Assembly (NCBI RefSeq): GCF_003149515.1
Contig: NZ_CP029145.1
Coordinates: 1,178,001 to 1,242,000 of the forward strand
DNA length: 64,000 nt
Direction: 5' to 3'
DNA from: Hymenobacter nivis
GTDB taxonomy: Bacteria; Bacteroidota; Bacteroidia; Cytophagales; Hymenobacteraceae
This document shows positions 42,545 to 50,690 of the stretch, piece after piece. The translations under genes were made by a program, and so were the position numbers. Below the pieces are notes generated by a model that worked only from the letters and a program-made list of their open reading frames with translations, made no database searches and was not told the DNA's origin. Numbering within the stretch: position 1 is the stretch's first letter; every line of letters starts with the position of its first letter.

Positions 42545-43056
42545 ACGCGCTGCAACTATTTTTTCTGGCCGGGTTTGGGCTGGCTGCCGTCTGGTTTGGC
42601 TGGCGGGTGTTCCGCACCCACTCGATGGTGCGCTCGGCCATGTCGCTGCTGGCCTGCATGGTGGCGCTGGGAGCCATGTTTCTGGTGTTGCAGGCCGAGT
42701 TTCTGGGCGTGCTGCAAATCATGATGATGGCGGCCGAGATGAGCATCATGGCCTTCTTCATGATGATGTTTATGATGGACCCCGGCGGGCTGGGCAACAT
42801 GAACATGACGCACCAGCAGAAGCCCGCCACGGCCCTTAGCGCGGCGGTGGCGGCCCTGCTGCTGGCCCTGCTGCTAAGCACCAACTGGCCCGCGCCGCTC
42901 GCGCAGGTGCCCACCGCCACCCAGCAGAACCACGATTTGGGCATCGAGCTGATGACCCGCTCCATGATGATTTTTGAAACCGCCGGCACCACCATTCTGG
43001 TGGCCATGATTGCCGCCGCGGCGACCGCCCTCGTTTATCCCCCGCAACCCGACTGA
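42541..43056 (+). CDS. nuoJ: NuoJ-like subunit, Met-rich
   Basis: 171 residues from the ATG at 42541 (ATGA overlap with nuoH). The NuoJ pattern THSMVRSAMSLLACMVALGAMF then QAEFLGVLQIMMMAAEMSIM is recognisable, where standard NuoJ has AEFLAVVQVLVYVGAIMVL. Here the helix is strongly Met-enriched (AFFMMMFMMDPGGLGNMNM). The C-terminal helices (FETAGTTILVAMIAAAATALV) match the NuoJ end. In complex I, NuoJ TM3 carries the pi-bulge in the coupling pathway; here that helix has a Glu (AAEMSIM) where small residues are usual. Confidence 0.85.
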   Translation: MNALQLFFLAGFGLAAVWFGWRVFRTHSMVRSAMSLLACMVALGAMFLVLQAEFLGVLQIMMMAAEMSIMAFFMMMFMMDPGGLGNMNMTHQQKPATALSAAVAALLLALLLSTNWPAPLAQVPTATQQNHDLGIELMTRSMMIFETAGTTILVAMIAAAATALVYPPQPD

Positions 43057-43058
43057 TT

Positions 43059-43373
43059 ATGGCCCTCCCGATTTGCCTGAGTATCGCCGCCGTATTATTT
43101 GCCTTGGGTCTGTATGGTGTTATCAGCCAGACGAATCTGGTCATGATTATGATGGGCGTGGAGCTGATGCTGGCCGCGGCCATGCTCAACCTGGTGGCGT
43201 TCTGGCGCCTGCTCCACCCCCACACCTACACCCTGCAAATGTTCGTGCTGGTGGTGATGACCGTGATGGCGCTGGAAGCGGCGGTGGGCTTTGCCCTGGC
43301 GACCCAGCGCTTCCGCAGCCGCGGCTCGGTAGAGGTAGAAGAGGCCGCTGACTTAAAGGAGGAAGGCGTATGA
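43059..43373 (+). CDS. nuoK: NuoK-like subunit with both conserved glutamates
   Basis: 104 residues, three membrane helices. Both functional Glu of NuoK are kept: Glu35 in MMGVELMLAAAMLNL and Glu73 in MTVMALEAAVGFALA. Start two bases after nuoJ; its TGA overlaps the ATG of nuoL. The conserved acids mean the ion path through this subunit could still work. Confidence 0.92.
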   Translation: MALPICLSIAAVLFALGLYGVISQTNLVMIMMGVELMLAAAMLNLVAFWRLLHPHTYTLQMFVLVVMTVMALEAAVGFALATQRFRSRGSVEVEEAADLKEEGV

Positions 43374-45253
43374 TAGCGCTGATTCTCCTCGCGCCCCTGC
43401 TGGCGGGCCTGCTGATGGTAGTGGTGCGCCGGTTTCCGGCGGCGCTGGGGCTGGGCGGCGGGCTGGCTTCGCTGGCCGGGGCGGGTGGCTTGCTCTACCA
43501 GGTGCGGCAGCACACGGCGGCCGGGCTCACGCTGCCGGGTCTGCCGGGAATGCCGTTTCGACTGGAAGCCACGCCTTTTACGGCGGTGCTGGCCCTGGTG
43601 GTGGCCGTCGTGGCGCTGCTGATTCTAACCTACGCCTGCGGCTACATGGCCCGCGAGCGGGGCCAGGTGTGGTTCTGGAGCAGCATGATGCTCTTCATTG
43701 CCGCAATGCAGCTACTGGTACTGGCCGCCGACTGGCTCCTGTTCATCACCGGCTGGGAGCTGATGGGACTGGCGTCCTACCTGCTGATTGCGACCTGGCA
43801 CTGGGAAGAAAAAGCCCGACAGGGCGCCTTCAAGGCCTTTCTGCTCACCCGCGGCACCGACCTGGGCCTCTACCTGGGCGTGGTGCTCATTATTCTGCAA
43901 ACCGGCACCAACCTCATGGAGCCGCAGCCGGGCCGGCTGCTCTCGCTGGTGGGGGCGCTGGCGCTGCTGCTGGCCGTGATGGGCAAGTCGGCGCAGGTGC
44001 CGTTCCAGAGCTGGCTGTCGGGGGCCATGGCGGGCCCAACGCCCGTGTCGGCGCTGCTGCATTCGGCCACGATGGTGGCTGCCGGGGTAGTACTCCTGCT
44101 CCGGGCCTACCCGCTGCTGCCCCCGGCCAGCCTGCCGTTCGTGGGGGCCGTGGGGGGGCTGACCATTGTGCTGACCGGCCTGACGGCCCTGGTCAGCAAC
44201 GACATCAAGCAGCTGCTGGCCGCCTCCACGTCGAGCCAGCTGGGGTTTATGCTGCTGGCCCTGGCCGCTGGCTCGCCGGCGGCGGCCGTGGCGCACCTGC
44301 TGGCGCACGCCTTCATGAAAAGCAGCCTGTTTCTGAGCGCGGGCATCTTTCAGCACCAAAACGACGACACGGCCTTCGTCCGCATCAGCGGCAGCGGCCG
44401 GTGGGCACCCTGGGCGTTCGGCGGCTGGGCGCTGGCCGGCCTGGCGCTGGCTGGGGTACCGCCGCTGGTCGGCTATTGGTCGAAGGACGCGGTGCTGACG
44501 GCCGGCTACCAGTCCGGCCATCCGGGGCCGTACTTCGGCGTGGCGGTGCTGGGGGCGGCGCTCACAGCCCTCTACATGGGCCGGTCCATCCGGCTGCTCT
44601 GGACCGGCCCCGAGCGCCCGCCGACCGCCGCCGTCACCGGCATCTGGTCTATGCGGGCGGGGCTGGCGCTGCTGGTGGGCGGCGTGGTAGTGGGCGGGGG
44701 GCTGCTGGCCCCGGCGCTCCGCTTCGTGGGGCTGACGCTGCCGGAAAATGCGACGGCCCAATTCAGCGGGCTGGCGGCGGCGGTGGGGGGCCTGGGAGTC
44801 GGCTTCTTCCTGTTCCGCGCCGCTGATTTCCGGCAGCCCGTGCTTCGGTTCGCGCGGCAGAACTACCCCCTGGCCGGCGGCTTCGAGGCCGTGGTGGGGC
44901 AGCCGGTGCTGGCCCTGGCGGCCGGGTGCCGGGACTTCGACCTGCGCCTGCACCAGCTCGTGCTGGGGGTAGGCCAGGCCGCGCTGGGCCTGGCCAGCGC
45001 CGGTACCGCCGCCGATGCCGGCCTGAGCGGTGCCGCCCAGGCGGCGGGCCGCCGCACCCTGGCACTGGCGGACGGCATTCGCCAGTTGGCGGAAACCGGC
45101 ATCTCGGGGGCCGTTGACGAGGTAGGCACCGCGGTGAAAAAAGCCGGGCAGCTTAGCCGGCGAACCCAGTCCGGGCTGATTCACCAGGAGCTGCTGTGGA
45201 CGGTAGCGGGACTGCTGGTCCTGGGGGCCGTCTTGTTTTTTACGCTTCTCTAA
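43370..45253 (+). CDS. nuoL: NuoL-like antiporter-type subunit
   Basis: 627 residues. The key residues of an antiporter-like subunit are all present: Glu130 (FITGWELMGLASYLL), Lys206 (VMGKSAQVPFQSWL), His231 (ALLHSATMVAAG), Lys280 (SNDIKQLLAASTSSQLG), His309 and His313 (AHLLAHAFMKSSLF) and Lys372 (GYWSKDAVL). A roughly 130-residue C-terminal extension (RQLAETGISGAVDEVGTAVKK, then a final helix) fits the lateral helix HL. Translocation of H+ or Na+ is therefore plausible. Confidence 0.92.
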   Translation: MIALILLAPLLAGLLMVVVRRFPAALGLGGGLASLAGAGGLLYQVRQHTAAGLTLPGLPGMPFRLEATPFTAVLALVVAVVALLILTYACGYMARERGQVWFWSSMMLFIAAMQLLVLAADWLLFITGWELMGLASYLLIATWHWEEKARQGAFKAFLLTRGTDLGLYLGVVLIILQTGTNLMEPQPGRLLSLVGALALLLAVMGKSAQVPFQSWLSGAMAGPTPVSALLHSATMVAAGVVLLLRAYPLLPPASLPFVGAVGGLTIVLTGLTALVSNDIKQLLAASTSSQLGFMLLALAAGSPAAAVAHLLAHAFMKSSLFLSAGIFQHQNDDTAFVRISGSGRWAPWAFGGWALAGLALAGVPPLVGYWSKDAVLTAGYQSGHPGPYFGVAVLGAALTALYMGRSIRLLWTGPERPPTAAVTGIWSMRAGLALLVGGVVVGGGLLAPALRFVGLTLPENATAQFSGLAAAVGGLGVGFFLFRAADFRQPVLRFARQNYPLAGGFEAVVGQPVLALAAGCRDFDLRLHQLVLGVGQAALGLASAGTAADAGLSGAAQAAGRRTLALADGIRQLAETGISGAVDEVGTAVKKAGQLSRRTQSGLIHQELLWTVAGLLVLGAVLFFTLL

Positions 45254-45262
45254 CTTGCACTT

Positions 45263-46735
45263 ATGCCGCATATTCCGTTACTCTCCGTCAGTATTTTCCT
45301 GCCCCTGCTGGGGGCGCTGGTGCTGCTGGTGCTCCGCACCCAGGGCCGGGTACTGGCTTTTGCGCTGGGTATCGGCACGACGGCCCTCACGGTGGTCGCC
45401 ACCGCCCTCATCTGGATGCGCGGCGTGCCCGGCGGCTTCGCGCAGGTGGAGGAGCTACGCTGGATTCCGTCGCTGGGGGCCGCCTACCGGGTGGGCGTGG
45501 ACGGCATCAGCTTGCCGCTGGTGCTGCTCACGGCATTGCTATTCCTGGTGGCCATGATTTACTCGGCGAAAGTCACCGACCAGCCCGGCAGCTTCGTGGC
45601 CCTGCTGCTGCTGCTGGAAACGGCTTGTCTGGGGTCATTCCTGGCGCTGGACCTGCTGCTGTTCTACGTCTTTTTCGAGTTGACGCTGGTGGGCATGTAC
45701 TTCATCATTGCCGGCTGGGGCCACGAGGGCAGTAAAAAAGCTGCGCTCACCTTCTTCATCTACACTTTGGTGGGCAGCCTATTCCTGCTGCTGGCTTTTT
45801 TGGCCCTTTATCTAAATGCCGCCCCGCACACCTTCGATATGCGCGTCCTGCTGGCCCACCCGCCCCTGACCGGCACCGCGGCGGCGCTCACCTTCTGGGG
45901 CCTTTTTCTGGCCTTCGCCATCAAAACGCCCCTGTTTCCCTTTCATACCTGGCTGCCGGCGGCCCACACCGAAGCCCCGACGGCGGGCAGCGTCATTCTG
46001 GCCGGGGTGATGCTGAAGCTGGGCGGCTACGGCTTCATCCGCTTCAGCCTGCAGATGACCCCCGACGCGTTCCGGCAGTTTGCCCCCTACGTGATGGGAC
46101 TGGCCCTATTTTCGGCCCTTTACGGGGCGCTGGCCGCGCTGGGCCAAACCGATATCAAGCGGCTGGTGGCCTACACCAGCGTCAACCACATGGGCTACAT
46201 GGTGTTCGGGGTCGGGGCGGCGGCGCTCACCACCACGGGCAGCGCCTTCGGCCTCGACGGGGCCGTGCTGCAGATGGTCAGCCACGGCATCGTCACCAGC
46301 TGCCTGTTCCTGCTGGTCGGGGCCCTGCAGGACCGGACCAAAACCCGCGAAATGGACCAGCTCGGCGGGCTGGCGCAGGCCTACCCGCTGCTGAGCGGCC
46401 TGTTTATGCTGGCGGCCTTTGCCTCGCTGGGCCTGCCGGCGCTGGCCCACTTCCCCGCCGAGTTCCAGATTTTCCTGGGGGGCTACGAGGTAGCGCCAGT
46501 CATGACGGCGCTGCTGCTGCTGGGGCTGCTGATTACCACGGCCCTTTACCTGCGCGCTATCCAGCGGGTGTTTCTGGGCGAGGCCCCCACCATGGCCCTA
46601 CCCCCGGCCGACTTGTCCGGCCGCGAGCTGTGGGCCATTGTTCCGCTGATAATCCTGATTGTGGGGCTGGGCCTCTACCCCGAAGCGTTGCTGCGGGTCA
46701 TTCACGCCACGCAACAGGTTTTGGGCCATGAGTAG
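45263..46735 (+). CDS. nuoM: NuoM-like antiporter-type subunit
   Basis: 490 residues, about 14 helices. Conserved residues present: Glu139 (LFYVFFELTLVGMY), Lys221 (LAFAIKTPLFPFHTWLP), Lys252 (AGVMLKLGGYGFIR), the QTDIKRLVAYTSVNHMGYM stretch and the TM12 Glu in HFPAEFQIFLGGY. Its last eight bases overlap the nuoN start. Likely a working ion channel unit. Confidence 0.92.
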   Translation: MPHIPLLSVSIFLPLLGALVLLVLRTQGRVLAFALGIGTTALTVVATALIWMRGVPGGFAQVEELRWIPSLGAAYRVGVDGISLPLVLLTALLFLVAMIYSAKVTDQPGSFVALLLLLETACLGSFLALDLLLFYVFFELTLVGMYFIIAGWGHEGSKKAALTFFIYTLVGSLFLLLAFLALYLNAAPHTFDMRVLLAHPPLTGTAAALTFWGLFLAFAIKTPLFPFHTWLPAAHTEAPTAGSVILAGVMLKLGGYGFIRFSLQMTPDAFRQFAPYVMGLALFSALYGALAALGQTDIKRLVAYTSVNHMGYMVFGVGAAALTTTGSAFGLDGAVLQMVSHGIVTSCLFLLVGALQDRTKTREMDQLGGLAQAYPLLSGLFMLAAFASLGLPALAHFPAEFQIFLGGYEVAPVMTALLLLGLLITTALYLRAIQRVFLGEAPTMALPPADLSGRELWAIVPLIILIVGLGLYPEALLRVIHATQQVLGHE

Positions 46736-48104
46736 CGGCGGGAGCATGGCGCAGGACCTGCGGCTGGTGCTGCCGCAGCTTATCGTGCTGCTGACGGCCA
46801 TGCTGGCCCTGGTCGCCGAGATGCTGCGCTGGCGCCGGGCGGGCCTGACTACCGTGGCCGTGGGCCTGGGCGCGGCCACGGTGGTCAGCGCCGGCCGGCT
46901 GGCGGTCCACGCCACGGCGTTTTCGGGCACGTTCCGGGTCGACCTGCTCAATCACTGGAGCGTGCTGATTCTGTGTCCGACGGCGGTGCTGTGCTGCCTG
47001 CTGGCCCGGCAGGAGCTGCGCGGCACCCCGCGGGAGGGCACCGTTTACAGCCTGCTCTGCTTCGGCACGCTGGGGGCGCTGGTGCTGGCCGGCAGCGGCG
47101 ACATGATGCTGCTCGTGCTGGGGCTGCTCATGACCAGCCTCAGCGGCTTTGCCCTGGCGGCCTACGCCAAAACCGAGGCCGGCACCGAGGGCGCGCTGAA
47201 GTACTTTATCTACGGCACCGTCACGACGGCCATCCTGATTTTTGGGCTGAGCTACTGGGTGGGCATCACGGGCAGCACCCTGCTCAGTGCGCTGGGCCAG
47301 CCCAACCTGCCCGCGCCGCTGCTGGCGTTCGGCTTCGTGGCCCTGCTCACCGGCCTGGGGTACGCGGCGTCACTATTTCCCTTCCACTTCTGGACGCCCG
47401 ACACGCTGGAGGGTGCCCCGGTATCGGTGGCCGCCTACCTGTCGGTAGTGCCCAAGATAGGCGCCTTTTTCGGGCTGGCGCAGGTGTGCCGGTCGCTGCC
47501 CAGCACCGCAGTCGACTGGCCGCTGGTGCTGGCCCTGCTGGCCGTCGCGTCGATGACCTTTGGCAACGTGCTGGCCCTGCGGCAAACCAACGTGGTGCGC
47601 CTGCTGGCCTACTCCACGGTGACGCAGGCCGGGTATTTTCTGCTGCCCCTGGTGGGAGTGCGCGGGGCGATGGCGTTGCCGGCCCTGGTGGTGTTTGCCG
47701 CCGCCTACGCCGCCATGAACACGGGCGCGTTTGCCATCGTCCTGCACACCGGCCGCACGCTCGCCGACTTCAAGCGCCTCGGCACCACGCGCATCTTCAC
47801 GGGCTTGGCCATGACGGTTTTCCTGTTCTCGCTGGTTGGCATTCCGCCCCTGGCCGGCTTCACGGGCAAGCTGCTGCTGTTTGAGTCGGCCATGGCGGCC
47901 GGCTATACCTGGCTGGCCGTGGTCGCCGTGCTCAACAGTGCCCTTGCGCTGGCCGTGTACAGCCGGGTTATCGTGGCCATGTACTTTGCCGCGCCCGGCG
48001 GCCCGGCCGCGCCGCCCGCGCCCGCCTGGGAAATCCGCACGGTCGTCGGGGCCTGCCTGCTGGCTACGCTGGGGCTAACGCTGGCGGCGCAGTTCTTCTT
48101 TTGA
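46728..48104 (+). CDS. nuoN: NuoN-like subunit lacking two conserved charged residues
   Basis: 458 residues from the ATG at 46728, which overlaps the nuoM stop. NuoN motifs: LKYFIYGTVTTAI, SLFPFHFWTPDTLEGAPVSVAAYLSVVPKIG, ALRQTNVVRLLAYSTVTQAGYFLLP, GIPPLAGFTGKLLLFESAM. Two usual charges are missing: the TM5 Glu (family GLELLSL; here GLLMTSL, residues 132-138) and the TM7 Lys (family GLGFKLSLVPFH; here GLGYAASLFPFH, Ala213). Lys243 (VVPKIG) is kept. Last gene of the operon. Loss of the Glu-Lys pair suggests this channel unit does not pump in the usual way. Confidence 0.9.
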   Translation: MSSGGSMAQDLRLVLPQLIVLLTAMLALVAEMLRWRRAGLTTVAVGLGAATVVSAGRLAVHATAFSGTFRVDLLNHWSVLILCPTAVLCCLLARQELRGTPREGTVYSLLCFGTLGALVLAGSGDMMLLVLGLLMTSLSGFALAAYAKTEAGTEGALKYFIYGTVTTAILIFGLSYWVGITGSTLLSALGQPNLPAPLLAFGFVALLTGLGYAASLFPFHFWTPDTLEGAPVSVAAYLSVVPKIGAFFGLAQVCRSLPSTAVDWPLVLALLAVASMTFGNVLALRQTNVVRLLAYSTVTQAGYFLLPLVGVRGAMALPALVVFAAAYAAMNTGAFAIVLHTGRTLADFKRLGTTRIFTGLAMTVFLFSLVGIPPLAGFTGKLLLFESAMAAGYTWLAVVAVLNSALALAVYSRVIVAMYFAAPGGPAAPPAPAWEIRTVVGACLLATLGLTLAAQFFF

Positions 48105-48299
48105 GCCATATTGCCTATTTCCTTCTCCTCAGAAACTAGCTACACCTAGCCACGTCCCGGGAGACACACAGATGGGCCCACTCACTAATGGCCAGCGGTA
48201 AGTAGGTGTAAGCCGCGGACGCTCCTCCAGCCCCGCAAGCGTTGGCGGCCCACGTCGTATGCCCCCGACGGAGTTAGGCCCGCCGCGGGTAATGCTTAC

Positions 48300-48581
48300 C
48301 GCATCCTGTTGCACCAGCCCCAAGCGCTGCGCGTGCAACGCCGTCGCGGCTAGTGCAACGACAACGCCCGGGCCAGAAGCCGCTGGTCCTGCTTTAAAAC
48401 CGAAGCGTTGGAACACCGCGCGTGGCCCACCTTTACCGACCTGGCCGGTGCCCAAGCCAGCGCCGCCACTTATTTTGACTACTACCATCACGAGCGCCTG
48501 CACGCCAGCCTCGCTCATCAGCTCCCCTGGCTTGCTCATCAACAACTTCTTTCTCCAACAATCCTGAACTATCCCACCTAA
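48300..48581 (+). pseudogene. IS3-family transposase C-terminal remnant
   Basis: The plus strand reads LHQPQALRVQRRRG, a stop, then DNARARSRWSCFKTEALEHRAWPTF and YFDYYHHERLHASL, close to the IS3 ending (DNA.AES.W...KTE......F.....A...YF.YYN..R.H.SL). One in-frame stop and no upstream catalytic half. The remaining bases 48105-48300 and 48582-48710 hold nothing I can support. Confidence 0.75.
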
Positions 48582-48710
48582 CCGGACCATCCCAGACTAC
48601 TCAACCTATTCTTCTTCAAGGTGTTGTCTGGATTTTTAAAGGTGCTATAAATACCCGGTTTTCTCTATTTTACAGTAGTCCAGTTTACTGGAAAAAGGTC
48701 ATTCGTCAGC

Positions 48711-50219
48711 TTACGCTCCGAGCGAAAAGTCAAACACCACCCGTGACCCATCCGGGGCAATGGCCAGCATTTGAATCATGCCGCTTTGGGCCGAGAGCAA
48801 GGCACGATCAATATCCTGGGGGTTGTGAATGGATTTGCCATTGATGAAGGCAATGATGGTTCCGCTGGGAATGCCAATATGGTCGAAGAAACCACCCGGC
48901 CGGACCTCCGTTACCAGTACCCCGGCCTGTAGGTTCAACTGTTGTTTCAGCGAACTGGGTAAGGGGGAGAAGCTAGCTCCGAGCTTATTATAAATTTTAT
49001 CCAGGTCGGCATTGCTTTTGGCCGTCGCCGTGGCTTCCTCTCCTTTCAGCGTAGCCGAGGTGGAGCGGACCTGGTTGTCACGTAAGTAGGCCAGCTTGAC
49101 CACATCATTGGGGCGGTGCCGGGCAATTCTTTCGGAGAACTCCGCGGACGAATTCAACGGCATGCCGTCAATGCTTTGGATAATATCACCTTCCTGTAGG
49201 CCGGCCGCGGCCGCGGCGCTGTTGCTGAGTACCCCGGTGATGCGAACGCCTTTGACAATGCCCGGCTGAAGCCCTTGTTGTTGTAAGTATTGCGCCTCGG
49301 CGTTGGGGGATGGAAAGGACACGCCCAGCAGCCCGCGTTTTACCGAGCCATATTCCCGTAAATCCCCCAGAATCTTCTTGGCCAGATTCACGGGAATAGC
49401 AAATGAATAGCCGGCGTAGCTGCCAGTCTGTGAGGCAATGGCCGAGTTAATCCCAATCAGCTTGCCATTCGTATCAACCAGGGCGCCCCCGCTGTTGCCG
49501 GGGTTAATGGCCGCATCGGTCTGGATGAAGGACTCCACCCCCAGATTGCCCGTAGGCTCCGCGTTGCCGTTGCGGCTGGGCCGGTTGATAATCCCAATGC
49601 TGCGCGCTTTGGCACTGATAATGCCGGCCGTGACGGTGGTATTCAGCGAAAAGGGATACCCCACCGCCACCGCCCATTCCCCCACCTGCACACTATCGGA
49701 GTTGCCGAGTTGGATACTGGGCAGATGGTCGGCCTTGATTTTGATTAGCGCCAGGTCGGTATTTGGGTCACGGCCAATTAGTTCTGCGGAAAACTGCCGA
49801 TTGTCGGGCAAGACCACTTCAATTTTAGAGGCATTTTCCACCACGTGGTTGTTCGTGGCGATGTAGCCGTCGCTGCTGATAAGTACTCCGGAGCCAGAAC
49901 CCATGGCTATGCGGCCTCCGGAGGGGGAGCCATACGGCGGACCAAACGAATCATCACCATCCGCGGGAGCACCGTAGGTGGTTTTAATGTGCACGACCGC
50001 CGGCGTTGCCGCTTTGGCGGCCTTTACAAAGTTGCCAATACTGGACGGAGCCGTGCTGCTCGGGGTGTCGTCGGCTGACGTGTCGTTTGCTGAAAATGCT
50101 GTTCCAGTGCGTCCAGTAGTATTTGCCCCGTCCGGGCTTTTCTTGCTGTTGCAACTAACACCGCCCAGCTGAAGGAGGCAAAAGCCACTGGAAAGCAAAA
50201 GGATGGTCGATTTTCTCAT
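48711..50219 (-). CDS. HtrA/DegP-type serine protease with two PDZ domains, lipoprotein
   Basis: 502 residues from the ATG at 50219 (MRKSTILLLSSGFCLLQLGGVSC, lipobox LGGVSC). Catalytic triad: His in GYIATNNHVVENA, Asp in GRDPNTDLALIKI, Ser in INPGNSGGALVDTNG. Two PDZ domains follow (QPGIVKGVRITGVLSNSAAAAAGLQEGDIIQSIDG and LQAGVLVTEVRPGGFFDHIGIPSGTIIAFINGK). It acts in the periplasm on misfolded envelope proteins. Monocistronic, and its upstream side faces an IS630 and a MITE end. Confidence 0.92.
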   Translation of the reverse strand: MRKSTILLLSSGFCLLQLGGVSCNSKKSPDGANTTGRTGTAFSANDTSADDTPSSTAPSSIGNFVKAAKAATPAVVHIKTTYGAPADGDDSFGPPYGSPSGGRIAMGSGSGVLISSDGYIATNNHVVENASKIEVVLPDNRQFSAELIGRDPNTDLALIKIKADHLPSIQLGNSDSVQVGEWAVAVGYPFSLNTTVTAGIISAKARSIGIINRPSRNGNAEPTGNLGVESFIQTDAAINPGNSGGALVDTNGKLIGINSAIASQTGSYAGYSFAIPVNLAKKILGDLREYGSVKRGLLGVSFPSPNAEAQYLQQQGLQPGIVKGVRITGVLSNSAAAAAGLQEGDIIQSIDGMPLNSSAEFSERIARHRPNDVVKLAYLRDNQVRSTSATLKGEEATATAKSNADLDKIYNKLGASFSPLPSSLKQQLNLQAGVLVTEVRPGGFFDHIGIPSGTIIAFINGKSIHNPQDIDRALLSAQSGMIQMLAIAPDGSRVVFDFSLGA

Positions 50220-50344
50220 GGGAATGCTGCTAGGTGAAGGGCCAGGAAACCGCTGCCTCGCATGCCCGAGCAGGCGGTGGTTTTCTTGCTGTAGGGCGGA
50301 GAAAATCATCTAAACGCAACTTAGCACTCCAGAGATATCTAAGT

Positions 50345-50440
50345 AGGGTATCGTTAAATAAATGGGGCAAAACCTCCGAGTTGAGGCCTGCTTAGCCCAG
50401 TTGTTGGTGATCAGGTGCAAACGTGGCGTAAGGGCATCAA
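50345..50440. repeat. Single end of MITE family B
   Basis: AGGGTATCGTTAAATAAATGG and the following bases to about 50440 match the left end of the 28983-29258 element (outer motif, then AAAACCTCC, then a GGTGCAAA..GCGTAAG.GCATC block). The second inverted end is missing, so this is a truncated copy. The bases up to 50690 are AT-rich and without genes. Confidence 0.55.
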
Positions 50441-50690
50441 TAAAGTTGTTATTACTTAAAGTAGATGTTTGTGTAACATTGCTTAAAACAAGCTAAATCA
50501 GCACACAAGGAGAAGGCATCTGCCAGTTTTTCCTTCTTTCTCATCCGATTTTCTATCCTCCATATGAAAAAAGCTTTTAGCTAGGCGATGCTATTCTCTA
50601 CGGCTACCCGAATAACTGCTAAATACTGATTAGTGGCTTTTTTAAAAGCAGTAAGCAGGTGATTTTTTCGTGCTTTAAATGGAATAAGTA

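Noticed and set aside
43712..45271. 519-codon open frame opposite nuoL
   Set aside because: Low-complexity Gln/Arg/Pro translation, antisense to a well-conserved NuoL.
39192..48104. Ordinary NADH:quinone oxidoreductase (complex I)
   Set aside because: All flavin and Fe-S subunits are missing, and the NuoB-like domain has no cysteine.
39192..48104. Mrp-type Na+/H+ antiporter or DAB bicarbonate transporter
   Set aside because: NuoA, NuoH, NuoJ and a NuoD-like domain are present, which Mrp and DAB lack, and there is no DabA or MrpE/F/G gene.
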